Assembly: GCF_003345255.1 (NCBI RefSeq)
Contig: NZ_CP029331.1
Span: 2,046,001-2,110,000, forward strand
DNA length: 64,000 nt
Direction of reading: 5' to 3'
Source: Pseudothauera hydrothermalis
GTDB taxonomy: Bacteria; Pseudomonadota; Gammaproteobacteria; Burkholderiales; Rhodocyclaceae
The position numbers were made by a program, and so were the translations under genes. This document shows, piece after piece, positions 28,853-37,295 of the stretch. Each line of letters starts with the position of its first letter. Within the stretch, counting starts at the first letter, position 1. The notes under the pieces are model-generated. The model saw nothing but the letters and a program-made list of their open reading frames with translations, did no database searches and was not told where the DNA came from.

Positions 28853-29421
28853 CAGAGGCCGCAGCAGGCGCAATGATGGCTTGCATCCTGCGCGCTTGGT
28901 GCGCGCACCAGGCCGAGCTGTGCCGCTTTCTGCGCCACCACCTGAGTAGCGAAACGGATGCCGACGATTTGTTGCAAGAGGTCTTCCTGAAAGCCGTGCG
29001 CACCCGCGAAGGCTTCTGCACCTTGAATAATCCGCGCGCCTGGCTTTTCCAGGTTGCCCGCAACGCACTGATCGATCTGCTGCGCAGCCGCCACCCGCAA
29101 GCGCCGTTATCCGAGTCCTTTGCCCAGCCGCCGGCAGAAGACACCGACCCGATAGACGATTTGTCCGCCTGCCTGCCCCGGGTGCTGGGCGAGTTGTCGG
29201 CGGATGACCGTCTGGCCATCACCTTGTGCGACCTCCAGGGTCTGACCCAACAGGCGCTCGCCAAGCGTCTCGGGCTATCGCTTGCCGGAGCTAAATCCCG
29301 CGTACAGCGGGCCCGTGCGCGGTTGCGGGCGCGGCTGATCGAAGCCTGTCAAGTCAAGTTCGATGACACCGGCCGGGTATGCTGCTACACACCCCGAACG
29401 ACAGACGACGAGCACGGGTGA
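28849..29421 (+). CDS. ECF-type RNA polymerase sigma factor (SigZ-like)
   Basis: 190 residues. Sigma region 2 (about 20-85, with DADDLLQEVFLKAV and PRAWLFQVARNALIDLLR) and region 4 (about 115-165, GLTQQALAKRLGLSLAGAKSRVQRAR) are complete. The tail after region 4 has Cys167, Cys178 and Cys179 in a C-x-V-x-F-D...G-R-V-C-C-Y-x-P-R arrangement that recalls the cysteine tail of SigZ-type factors. The ATG overlaps the acr3 stop (ATGA), so it is made together with the arsenite pump. No anti-sigma gene is adjacent. Direct metalloid sensing by the tail is speculation. Confidence 0.88.
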   Translation: MTEAAAGAMMACILRAWCAHQAELCRFLRHHLSSETDADDLLQEVFLKAVRTREGFCTLNNPRAWLFQVARNALIDLLRSRHPQAPLSESFAQPPAEDTDPIDDLSACLPRVLGELSADDRLAITLCDLQGLTQQALAKRLGLSLAGAKSRVQRARARLRARLIEACQVKFDDTGRVCCYTPRTTDDEHG

Positions 29422-29523
29422 ATGCGCGGAGTAAGTTATGAGACGACTCGCAACGCTGATCTACTCTGCCGGCGGGTGTGCGCCTGACGACCGCGACGCT
29501 GCGCGATCGCTTGAGTCGCCGTC

Positions 29524-30855
29524 ATGACTGCCACCCACCGAACGGCGGATGTGGGCGCTCTCATGGCTGCCGCACTCAACCGCGATTGCACTTGTCGCAG
29601 CCTGGACGAGGCCCGTTTGCGCCGTCAATTGGAACGCGAACCGGCCTTGCACGGGTTGGCGGGCGAAATCCGCAACAGTCGTCCGCATCTGTTTTCGCCC
29701 ACGGCAGTCTTTCTGGCCCCCGCCGATCTGACCGCGATGGCCGCCATCGTGCGCGCGGTGGAAACCGTGGTCGCGCTGCCTGCCTGGCGCGCCGAGGTCT
29801 TGGCGCGCAGCCCGGCCATCGCCGCCTTCGACCCGGGGCCGCGGGGCGCCTTCCTGGGGTTCGATTTTCACCTCTGTGCCGATGGCCCCAAGCTCATCGA
29901 GATCAACACCAACCCCGGCGGGGCATTGCTCAACGGCGCGCTGGCACGGGCCCAGCAGGCCTGCTGCACTGAGTTCGCCGCGCTGATGCGCCCCAGCGCG
30001 GACCTCGACGCGCTGGATGCGCACTGGCAGCAGATGTTCCTGGAAGAATGGCGCTTGCAGCGCGGCAGCGGCCGCCCACAGCGCATCGCCATCGTCGACC
30101 AGGCGCCCGCCGCGCAATACCTCTACCCCGAGTTCCTGCTTTTTCAGCACCTGTTTCGCGAGGCCGGCATCGACGCAGTAATCGCCGATCCGGCCGAGCT
30201 CGCCTGGGACGGGCACACACTGCTGCATGCCGGTCGGCCGGTGGATATGGTCTATAACCGCCTGACCGATTTCTACCTTAGCGACCCGTCTGCCGCGGTA
30301 CTGCGCGCCGCCTTCGAAGCCGGCGCGGCGGTGCTTACCCCGCTGCCGCGCGCACATGCGCTGTATGCCGATAAGCGCAACCTGTCGCTGCTGAGCAGCC
30401 CCGAGCAACTCACCCGCCTCGGTGCGCCGGAGGCGGCCATCGCCACGCTGGCCGCCGGCGTACCGCGTACCATTGAAGTCGACACGGTGCATGCCGAGGC
30501 GCTGTGGGCCGGGCGCCGGGCACTCTTTTTCAAGCCCGCCACCGGCTTCGGCAGCCGCGCCGCCTACCGCGGCGACAAGCTCACCCGTCGGGTATGGACC
30601 GAGATTCTCGCCGGCGGCTATGTGGCCCAAGCGCTTGCCCTACCCTCCGAGCGGCGGGTTCAGGTCGACGGCCAGGACAGCAACCTCAAACTCGACCTGC
30701 GCGCCTACGCCTATCGAGGTCACATCCAGCTCGTCGCCGCCCGCCTGTATCGCGGCCAAACCACCAACTTCCGCACCCCGGGCGGCGGCTTTGCGCCGGT
30801 ATTTTTGACTCAAGACGCCGCATCGATCGCAGCACTACAGCCCGCACCGAACTGA
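29524..30855 (+). CDS. Circularly permuted ATP-grasp ligase-like protein, substrate unknown
   Basis: 443 residues, not a family I can name. The metal-binding IEINTNPGG (about 125-133), which normally ends an ATP-grasp fold, comes first. It is followed by a substrate-type domain (GRPVDMVYNRLTDFYL, about 237-252), DKRNLSLLSSPEQLTRLG (283-300), a nucleotide loop FFKPATGFGSRAAYRG (335-350) and DLRAYAYRG...TPGGGFAP (391-425). This order matches eukaryotic-type glutathione synthetase and glutathionylspermidine synthetase, so an amide- or peptide-forming ligase is likely. Cysteines 22, 24, 118, 147 and 148 stand out. It lies 102 bp after the ECF sigma gene, on the acr3 transcript side. The start has only a weak GAG upstream. 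Confidence 0.6.
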   Translation: MTATHRTADVGALMAAALNRDCTCRSLDEARLRRQLEREPALHGLAGEIRNSRPHLFSPTAVFLAPADLTAMAAIVRAVETVVALPAWRAEVLARSPAIAAFDPGPRGAFLGFDFHLCADGPKLIEINTNPGGALLNGALARAQQACCTEFAALMRPSADLDALDAHWQQMFLEEWRLQRGSGRPQRIAIVDQAPAAQYLYPEFLLFQHLFREAGIDAVIADPAELAWDGHTLLHAGRPVDMVYNRLTDFYLSDPSAAVLRAAFEAGAAVLTPLPRAHALYADKRNLSLLSSPEQLTRLGAPEAAIATLAAGVPRTIEVDTVHAEALWAGRRALFFKPATGFGSRAAYRGDKLTRRVWTEILAGGYVAQALALPSERRVQVDGQDSNLKLDLRAYAYRGHIQLVAARLYRGQTTNFRTPGGGFAPVFLTQDAASIAALQPAPN

Positions 30856-30948
30856 CTCCCTGCATCCTTTTGGGCTGTCGTTCGTCTTCATCGGCAGGCG
30901 GGCATGCAGCCGCAGCCCGCGATCCGATCGATGACTGGGAGTACGATC

Positions 30949-32004
30949 ATGAGCAGTTTGCCACTGGCCAAAACACCGCCAACGGCCACCCTGCGCTGGC
31001 TGGGTGCCATTGCACTGGCCGCCGCGGTTTGGGTCTTCAGCTACCGCCATCTGACCGATCTGGCCGATGCGGTCGTCGCGCAACTCGGGCTGGCGCGCGG
31101 CACCCGCCTGGCCGAAGCCGCGCACTTCTTCATCTACGACACACCCAAGGTTCTGCTGCTGCTGATTGCCGTGGTGTTTGCCATGGGCGTGGTGCACACC
31201 TTCTTCACCCCGGAGCGCACCCGTGCCCTGCTGGCCGGGCGCGCGGCGCTGTTCAACTACCTGCTCGCCGCCCTGCTCGGCGCGGTCACGCCTTTCTGCT
31301 CCTGCTCGGCGGTGCCGCTGTTCATTGGCTTTTTGTCCGCCGGCGTGCCGCTGGGCATCACGCTGACCTTCCTGGTGGCCGCGCCGATGATCGACCAGAT
31401 CGCCGTGCTGATGCTTGCTGCGATGTTCGGCTGGCAGATCGCCGCGCTGTATTTCGCATTCGGTATCGCGGTGGCGATGGCCGCCGGCCTGGTGCTGACC
31501 CGCATGAATTTGGAACGCCACCTGGAGGACTGGGTGGTCGCCATCCAGCACGGCGGCATCGCGGCTGCCGGCGACATGCCACGCCCCACCTGGCCCCAGC
31601 GCTTCGAGGCCGCCTGGGCGAGCGTGAAGGAAATCGTCGGGCGGGTGTGGCCCTATGTGATCGTCGGCATCGCCATCGGCGCCGGCATCCACGGCTATGT
31701 ACCTGCCGAGTTGATGGCCAACCTGATGGGTAAGGACGCGTGGTGGGCGGTGCCGGCCGCAGTTGGCATCGGGGTGCCGATGTACACCAACACCGCCGGC
31801 GTGATTCCGGTGGTCGAGGCGCTGTACGGCAAGGGCGCGGCCATGGGGACCTTGCTCGCCTTCATGATGAGCGTGGTCGCTCTGTCGCTGCCCGAGATGA
31901 TCATCCTGCGCAAGGCGCTCAAGGTTCGCCTGATCGCCATCTATGTCGCCATCGTCGCCACCGGCATCGTGCTGGTGGGCTATCTCTTCAACATGCTGCT
32001 TTAG
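30949..32004 (+). CDS. Permease of the DUF318/ArsP-like family
   Basis: 351 residues from the ATG at 30949 (GGGAG upstream). About eight to ten helices; the family hallmark TPFCSCSAVPLFIGFLSAGVPLG carries Cys117-x-Cys119, and a second repeat has IGVPMYTNTAGVIPVVEAL. Relatives include ArsP, which exports trivalent organoarsenicals, and other metal-linked permeases. A mini-thioredoxin follows 12 bp downstream, a common pairing. The substrate cannot be decided from sequence; position beside the ars genes favours a thiol-reactive metalloid or its conjugate. Confidence 0.85.
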   Translation: MSSLPLAKTPPTATLRWLGAIALAAAVWVFSYRHLTDLADAVVAQLGLARGTRLAEAAHFFIYDTPKVLLLLIAVVFAMGVVHTFFTPERTRALLAGRAALFNYLLAALLGAVTPFCSCSAVPLFIGFLSAGVPLGITLTFLVAAPMIDQIAVLMLAAMFGWQIAALYFAFGIAVAMAAGLVLTRMNLERHLEDWVVAIQHGGIAAAGDMPRPTWPQRFEAAWASVKEIVGRVWPYVIVGIAIGAGIHGYVPAELMANLMGKDAWWAVPAAVGIGVPMYTNTAGVIPVVEALYGKGAAMGTLLAFMMSVVALSLPEMIILRKALKVRLIAIYVAIVATGIVLVGYLFNMLL

Positions 32005-32016
32005 GAGAGAAACATC

Positions 32017-32247
32017 ATGAAAAACGTCAAAGTGCTCGGTACCGGCTGCGCCAACTGCCGCAACACAATCAAATTGATCGAAGACGTGGCACGCGACAAG
32101 GGGGCCGCGATCACCCTGGAGAAAGTCGAGGATATTCAGCAGATGATGACTTACGGAGTCCTGGCCACCCCGGGCGTGGTCATCGACGGCGCAGTAGTCC
32201 ATGCCGGCGGCGTGCCGGCGCGCAGTAAGGTGGAGAGCTGGTTCTGA
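32017..32247 (+). CDS. Small thioredoxin-fold redox protein (CxxC)
   Basis: 76 residues. A minimal thioredoxin/glutaredoxin fold with the active site GCANC (Cys11, Cys14) and the cis-proline region ATPGVVIDG. TTAGGAGAG precedes the ATG. Such mini-thioredoxins regularly sit beside CxC permeases like the one 12 bp upstream, and may reduce the permease cysteines or deliver a bound metal(loid). This pairing is known; the biochemical role is inferred. Confidence 0.88.
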   Translation: MKNVKVLGTGCANCRNTIKLIEDVARDKGAAITLEKVEDIQQMMTYGVLATPGVVIDGAVVHAGGVPARSKVESWF

Positions 32248-32272
32248 TTTTGTAGATTCGTCATTCGACCGT

Positions 32273-32298
32273 CCGCCCGCACCGGTACGGGCGGGCGG
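32273..32298 (+). terminator. Possible terminator hairpin after the thioredoxin gene
   Basis: CCGCCCGC and GCGGGCGG form a perfect 8-bp stem around a 10-nt loop, 25 bp after the thioredoxin stop. No T-run follows, so it is at best a weak or factor-assisted terminator, or an mRNA end-protecting structure. It marks the likely end of the acr3-to-thioredoxin gene run. Confidence 0.4.
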
Positions 32299-32350
32299 TG
32301 GATGTTGCCGCGGGCCGTGATCGGCAGCCTCGTAGCGAACACATCAAGGC

Positions 32351-32378
32351 TCAAGTTTGCAGCCCGGCGTGACGTAAA
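32351..32378 (+). promoter_or_regulatory. FliA (sigma-28)-like promoter for the PAS/MCP pair
   Basis: TCAAGTTT at 32351-32358 fits the FliA -35 element. GACGTAAA at 32371-32378 matches 5 of 8 positions of the -10 element GCCGATAA, with a 12-bp rather than 11-bp spacer. Chemoreceptor genes are usual FliA targets, and the ATG lies 30 bp downstream. The -10 match is mediocre. Confidence 0.4.
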
Positions 32379-32407
32379 ATTTCGTGCCAGCAAACACCGA
32401 GGCTGCG

Positions 32408-32938
32408 ATGAAACCCAGAATTGTCCCCACTCAGCACGAAAGACGTTTCGACGCCGGCGAGTTCATCGTCACCAAAACCGACCTGAAAGGCCGTATCACG
32501 TACGCCAACCGGGTGTTCATGCGCATGTCGGATTACGCCGAGGATAGTTTGCTTGGCGTACAGCACAACATCGTGCGACACCCCGATATGCCGCGCGGCG
32601 CGTTTAAGCATTTGTGGGATACCATCCAAACCGGGCGGGAGTGGTTTGGCTTTGTCAAGAATATGGCCGCCAATGGCGATTTTTACTGGGTGTTCGCCAA
32701 CGTCACGGTGGACTACCACAATGACCGGAAGATCGGCTATTACTCGGTGCGCCGACAGGCGCCGCAGAAAGCGGTCGATGTCATCGCACCTTTGTATGCC
32801 GAGATGTCCAGAATCGAAAAGGCGGCTGGTCCCGCCAAGGCATGCGAGGCATCGCTTGCCTGGCTGGACCAGCAACTTGCGGCCAAGGGCGTCAGCTATG
32901 AGCAAATGATGCTCGATCTATTTCATCGAGCGGTTTGA
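32408..32938 (+). CDS. Stand-alone Aer-type PAS domain protein
   Basis: 176 residues from the ATG at 32408. One PAS domain with the Aer-specific features ITYANRVFMRMSDYAEDSL, NIVRHPDMPRGAFKHLW and GFVKNMAANGDFYWVFANV, followed by a helical tail with no membrane segment. In Aer this domain binds FAD and senses redox state for energy taxis. Here it is a separate soluble protein encoded 12 bp upstream of a chemoreceptor that lacks a sensor domain, so the two probably form one receptor (inference). FAD binding is inferred from the family. Confidence 0.85.
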   Translation: MKPRIVPTQHERRFDAGEFIVTKTDLKGRITYANRVFMRMSDYAEDSLLGVQHNIVRHPDMPRGAFKHLWDTIQTGREWFGFVKNMAANGDFYWVFANVTVDYHNDRKIGYYSVRRQAPQKAVDVIAPLYAEMSRIEKAAGPAKACEASLAWLDQQLAAKGVSYEQMMLDLFHRAV

Positions 32939-32950
32939 GGACAAGCGCAC

Positions 32951-34453
32951 ATGTCTGCCGAATTCTCGAAACCGACCAGCGCTGCCAGCCATGGCATTCC
33001 CTTCGTCCGTCAGCGGCTGGGCTGGGGTCTGAGCGTAATCGTGCTGATCAATGCGATGCTGGTCGGCTGGCTATACTGGCTGCAACCGCTGCCCGTGCTG
33101 GTCGTGCTCCCGGTGGTTACTGCCTTGCTGTGCTGGGGACTCTATCGCTGGGCCGCCGCGCCGTTCGAAACCCTGGCGCGTATCAGCGAAGCGCTGCGGG
33201 AGGCGAAGAAAGGTCATACCAGCATGCGCATCACCCGCACCAAAGGTTTGGGCGAATTCGGCAAGGTCGCCTGGGAGCTGAATGATTTTCTGGACATCGT
33301 CGAAGCGTATTTCAAGGACGTGTCCACCTGCTTCAAGCGCGCCGCGCACGAAGACTTCACCCGTCGAGCCTTTGTGCAAGGCATGCCGGGCGAGTTAGCC
33401 CATTCGATGCGCGGCATCAACCAAGCGCTTGACGCTATGAGAGCCGCCGCCGAGTTTTCCCGCCGTAACAGGCTGCTGAGCGAGTTGCACCAATTGAACA
33501 GCAACAGCTTGCTCGGCAATCTTGCCGGCAGTCAGCAGGATCTGGTCACTGTCTCGCAGTCGATGGACGATGTCATGGCGCTGGCCGCCCGAAACGATCA
33601 GGGCGCGCAGGACAGCCAGGCCGTGGTGCGGACCATGGCAAGCGATTTTTCCTCGATACAGCAGCGCATGGAAGAAACCGGTCAGACCGCCCAGGCGCTG
33701 GGCGAAGCGACCCAAACCATTCAGCAGACCGTGCGGCTGATTTCCGAGATTGCCGAGCAGACCAACCTGTTGGCGCTCAATGCGGCCATCGAAGCGGCGC
33801 GCGCCGGCGAACAGGGGCGGGGTTTTGCAGTCGTGGCCGACGAGGTGCGCAAGCTCGCCGAACGCACCCGGGTGGCCACCAATGAAATTGGCAGCATCAT
33901 CTCGACCCTGTCCGAGCGGGTCGACACAATGGTCGAGCACACCCAGGCGCTTGGCGGCCAAGTGCAGGCCATTGGCCAGCGCGTCGGCGACTTTGCCAGC
34001 CAGTTCGATGCGGTAGCCCAATCCGCCCAGCAGACCATGGCTGCGCTGGAGCAATCCAAGGATGTGGCGTTTGCGTCATTGACCAAACTCGATCATGTGA
34101 TCTACATGCAGCGCGCCTATGTGTCGGTCGAAAAAGGTGGCGAAGGCGAAGAAGCAGAAGCGGTCAAGGTGGATCAACACAATTGCCGGCTGGGCAAGTG
34201 GTACGACACCGGACACGGCAAAGCGGCATTCTCGCACCTGCCCGCTTATGCGCAGCTCAAAGATCCGCATCGCAAGGTGCATGAGGGCGTACACCGGGCG
34301 GTGGCCGCCGCACGGCTGGACTGGCTGCGCGAACCGGCGGTACTCGACGCCATCGTCCAGGCCATGCGCAGTGCCGAAGATGGCAGCCGTGACGTGATCA
34401 GGTTGATTGGTGAAATGGTGAAGCAAAAATACCCGAAAGCCCAGCGGCATTGA
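32951..34453 (+). CDS. Methyl-accepting chemotaxis protein with C-terminal CZB domain
   Basis: 500 residues. Two closely spaced membrane helices (about 22-45 and 46-70) leave almost no periplasmic loop, so sensing must be internal. The signalling hairpin tip [19 protein letters not shown] lies at about 268-287. The C-terminus (about 378-475) is a chemoreceptor zinc-binding domain with a His near 381, HNCRLGKWY with Cys near 411, and [10 protein letters not shown] near 438-447. CZB domains bind zinc and have been linked to zinc or hypochlorite sensing. It is paired with the PAS gene 12 bp upstream. No pentapeptide CheR tether was seen at the C-terminus. Confidence 0.9.
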   Translation: MSAEFSKPTSAASHGIPFVRQRLGWGLSVIVLINAMLVGWLYWLQPLPVLVVLPVVTALLCWGLYRWAAAPFETLARISEALREAKKGHTSMRITRTKGLGEFGKVAWELNDFLDIVEAYFKDVSTCFKRAAHEDFTRRAFVQGMPGELAHSMRGINQALDAMRAAAEFSRRNRLLSELHQLNSNSLLGNLAGSQQDLVTVSQSMDDVMALAARNDQGAQDSQAVVRTMASDFSSIQQRMEETGQTAQALGEATQTIQQTVRLISEIAEQTNLLALNAAIEAARAGEQGRGFAVVADEVRKLAERTRVATNEIGSIISTLSERVDTMVEHTQALGGQVQAIGQRVGDFASQFDAVAQSAQQTMAALEQSKDVAFASLTKLDHVIYMQRAYVSVEKGGEGEEAEAVKVDQHNCRLGKWYDTGHGKAAFSHLPAYAQLKDPHRKVHEGVHRAVAAARLDWLREPAVLDAIVQAMRSAEDGSRDVIRLIGEMVKQKYPKAQRH

Positions 34454-34681
34454 TTCCTGCCCCCCGTGGCCTCACGCGGTGAAAGGATGGCGGGCAATGC
34501 GCGCTATGTCGGGTACGATCGTAAAGTTGCAGCTTCCGCCCGCTTAGCCATTTCACACCGGCGAGATGGCCAGATCGCTTCTTCAGAACGCATCCAGCTG
34601 GATGGGGCCGCGCATTCTCGACCTTCAGCTTCGAGGACTGAACGCGCGGCCGCACACGGCAAAGGAACGCGCCAGCGCTCT
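34454..34681. other. Intergenic region between convergent MCP gene and pstB
   Basis: 228 bp. No gene could be supported. The phoU gene that often follows pstB is not here: neither strand encodes PhoU-like sequence. A short TTCAG...CTGAA repeat near 34626-34644 is too weak to call a terminator. Confidence 0.5.
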
Positions 34682-35512
34682 TCAGCCGAAACGCCCGGTG
34701 ATGTAGTCCTCGGTGCGACCATCGAGCGGGTTGGTAAACACTGTGTTGGTGGCGCCGTATTCGATGAGCTTGCCCAGATACATGAACGCGGTATTTTCCG
34801 ATACCCGTGCTGCCTGCTGCATCGAATGGGTGACAATAACGATGGTGAATTGACCCCGCAGATCGTGGATCAATTCTTCGACCTTGGCGGTAGCAATCGG
34901 GTCGAGCACCGAGCAGGGCTCGTCCATCAACAAGATTTCCGGCTCTGCGGCAATGGCGCGGGCAATGCATAAGCGCTGCTGCTGACCGCCTGAAAGTCCC
35001 AGTGCGCTCTCTTGCAGTCGGTCTTTGACCTCGTTCCATAGCGCTGCGCCCTTGAGCGCGCGCTCGCAGGCTTCATCCAACATCACTTTGTCGGTAATGC
35101 CTTCCACCCGCAGCGGAAACACCACGTTCTCGTAAATCGACTTGGGGAAAGGATTGGGCTTCTGGAACACCATGCCCATGCGTTTGCGCAAGGCAATCAC
35201 GTCCACGCCCGGCGCGTAGATGTCTTGGTCGTTGACCCGTACCTCACCCTTGACCCGAAGATTATCGATGAGGTCATTCATGCGGTTGAGCGAACGCAAC
35301 AACGTAGACTTGCCGCACCCGGACGGGCCGATCAGCGCAGTCACCATCCCCCGCTGCACCGCCATATTCACGTCAAAAAGCGCTTGTGCCTCGCCATAGA
35401 ACAAATTGAAGTTACGAATGGTGATCGCCGCCCCTTGGGGTGATTCGGTGACGTGATAAACGGTCTGCGGGTGAGCGTTGCTCGCTGGGGCTTCCATGGT
35501 TGCGGTGCTCAT
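34682..35512 (-). CDS. pstB: Phosphate ABC transporter ATP-binding protein PstB
   Basis: 276 residues. Walker [10 protein letters not shown], the ABC signature LSGGQQQRL and Walker [14 protein letters not shown] (with Cys in place of the more usual Thr/Ser-Ala) are present. [11 protein letters not shown] after Walker A is typical of PstB. It energises high-affinity phosphate uptake. GGAGT lies about 10 nt before the ATG. Last gene of pstSCAB, 21 bp after pstA. Confidence 0.96.
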   Translation of the reverse strand: MSTATMEAPASNAHPQTVYHVTESPQGAAITIRNFNLFYGEAQALFDVNMAVQRGMVTALIGPSGCGKSTLLRSLNRMNDLIDNLRVKGEVRVNDQDIYAPGVDVIALRKRMGMVFQKPNPFPKSIYENVVFPLRVEGITDKVMLDEACERALKGAALWNEVKDRLQESALGLSGGQQQRLCIARAIAAEPEILLMDEPCSVLDPIATAKVEELIHDLRGQFTIVIVTHSMQQAARVSENTAFMYLGKLIEYGATNTVFTNPLDGRTEDYITGRFG

Positions 35513-35533
35513 GTCTTTATCGACTCCTGAATC

Positions 35534-37279
35534 TCAGAACTGGCTGCCGAGGAATTTCTTTTTCAGTCGGTTACGAATATAGATAGCGGACGAGTTCATC
35601 AGCACGATCAGCGCAAGCAGCAGCAAGGTGGTGACGAACACCATTGGCTTGCCTGCCTCTGAGTTGCGCGACTGAAAGCCCACATCGAAAATATGAAACC
35701 CCAGGTGCATGAAGCTGCGCTCCAGGTGAATGTAGGGGAAAAAGCCGTCGATCGGCAGTTCCGGAGCCAGCTTGACCACACCGACCAGCATCAGCGGTGC
35801 CACCTCACCCGCGCCGCGCGCCATCGCCAAAATCAACCCGGTCATGATGCCGGGCATGGCATGCGGCAGCACTACCGAGCGGATGGTTTGCCATTTGGAC
35901 GCGCCACAGGCAAGCGAACCTTCGCGGATCGAGCGTGGTACCGCGGATAACGCCTCTTCGGCGGCAACGATCACCACCGGCACGGTCAGAAGCGCCAAGG
36001 TGAGCGCCGACCACAAAATGCCGCCGGTGCCGAATGTCGGATTGGGCAGCCGCTCGGGGTAGAAAATCGCGTCGATCGACCCACCCAGGGTGTATGCAAA
36101 AAAGCCGACGCCAAACACGCCGTAAACAATCGAAGGCACCCCCGCCAGGTTATTCACCGCAATACGCACGGTGGCAACCAACTTGCCCTGTTTGGCGTAT
36201 TCGCGCAGATAAAGCGCGGTGATGACGCCAAACGGCGCGACCACGATGACCATCAGCAAGGTCATCACCACGGTACCGAAAATCGCCGGCAGGATACCGC
36301 CTTCGGTATTGGCTTCACGCGGCTCGGAGGTCAGGAACTCCCCCCAGCGGGAAAAATAGATGCCGATTTTGTCGATCAAAGACAAATCATTGGCCGGATA
36401 GAATCGCACGATCTGCGAAAGCGGCAGCGTCTTGGTGGCCCCGCCCACTTCCTCCAGCACCACGCGATAACGCCGGTCTTTGCTCTTGATGTCTTCGGAC
36501 AAGCCTTGCAGGCGCGCGAACTCGCGTTGCAATTCGACTTGGCGGGCATCGTTGGCGGCCTTGGCTTCACGGTATTGTGGGCTGTCGGCGCCATGACGCA
36601 GCTCGATGCGGCGTAAGGCCAGGCGTTCTTCATTGAGCAGGTAGTTGACCTTGCCGATGTCCTCACGCTCGATCTTGCGGATGGCCTCGAAGCGTTCGCG
36701 CGCGGCGCGCTGCTCGGCAACGATGCGATCCAGACCCAGGTCGGCAGCGTTATGTTCGACCTCATCGATCACCACCGTGCGGATACGGCCAATAAAAGCC
36801 CCCCACTCCTGACGCTCGAAGAAATAAAAATCCTTCGGGCGTTCGACTTTCTGCACATCGAAGTCATTGACCCAGCGGAAGTCTTCGTTATAAAGATCGT
36901 AGTTGCCAACACGATACAGCGTGCGTTCGGCATAGCCATCGTCCGCAGCAATTTGTTGGCGCACCGGATCTGGCAGGCGTTGCAGCACCGCAGCTTCCGG
37001 ACGATACAGATTTCGCCGCGAAGGCTCGCCTGCGACCGTATTGCCATTGGTCAGGGTCACCACCTCGATCGGCTTGGGCCAAAAGGTGGTGATGCCGTTC
37101 CAGAAAATCATCAACAAGAAACCGCAGATCAGAATGAGCCCCAAGGCCAGTGCGCCGCCAAATCCCCACAAAGCGGGTTCGCCGACTGCGGAAAGGTCCG
37201 CCGTATAGCGGCGCACCGACTTTGCTTGCGTTTGCGTGCCCATCGTTTGAGCCTTATCTATCGCTTGCGTGGTCATCAT
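35534..37279 (-). CDS. pstA: Phosphate ABC transporter permease PstA, long form
   Basis: 581 residues, about twice the short PstA. After one N-terminal helix (about 33-58) there is a soluble region of some 240 residues with a probable coiled coil (about 160-260, many Arg/Glu/Lys). The permease core begins near residue 325, with VAPFGVITALYLREYA and the EAA loop (EEALSAVPRSIREGSLACGA) that contacts PstB. Long PstA and PstC occur together in several proteobacteria; the role of the inserted domain is unknown. Two adjacent ATGs (37279, 37276) are possible starts. Confidence 0.93.
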   Translation of the reverse strand: MMTTQAIDKAQTMGTQTQAKSVRRYTADLSAVGEPALWGFGGALALGLILICGFLLMIFWNGITTFWPKPIEVVTLTNGNTVAGEPSRRNLYRPEAAVLQRLPDPVRQQIAADDGYAERTLYRVGNYDLYNEDFRWVNDFDVQKVERPKDFYFFERQEWGAFIGRIRTVVIDEVEHNAADLGLDRIVAEQRAARERFEAIRKIEREDIGKVNYLLNEERLALRRIELRHGADSPQYREAKAANDARQVELQREFARLQGLSEDIKSKDRRYRVVLEEVGGATKTLPLSQIVRFYPANDLSLIDKIGIYFSRWGEFLTSEPREANTEGGILPAIFGTVVMTLLMVIVVAPFGVITALYLREYAKQGKLVATVRIAVNNLAGVPSIVYGVFGVGFFAYTLGGSIDAIFYPERLPNPTFGTGGILWSALTLALLTVPVVIVAAEEALSAVPRSIREGSLACGASKWQTIRSVVLPHAMPGIMTGLILAMARGAGEVAPLMLVGVVKLAPELPIDGFFPYIHLERSFMHLGFHIFDVGFQSRNSEAGKPMVFVTTLLLLALIVLMNSSAIYIRNRLKKKFLGSQF

Positions 37280-37295
37280 CTACCCTTGTATCCGC

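Noticed and set aside
30835-32202. 455-codon open frame on the minus strand opposite the permease gene
   Set aside because: Extreme His/Asp/Gly/Gln composition mirrors a membrane gene; the permease and thioredoxin on the plus strand have motifs and ribosome sites.
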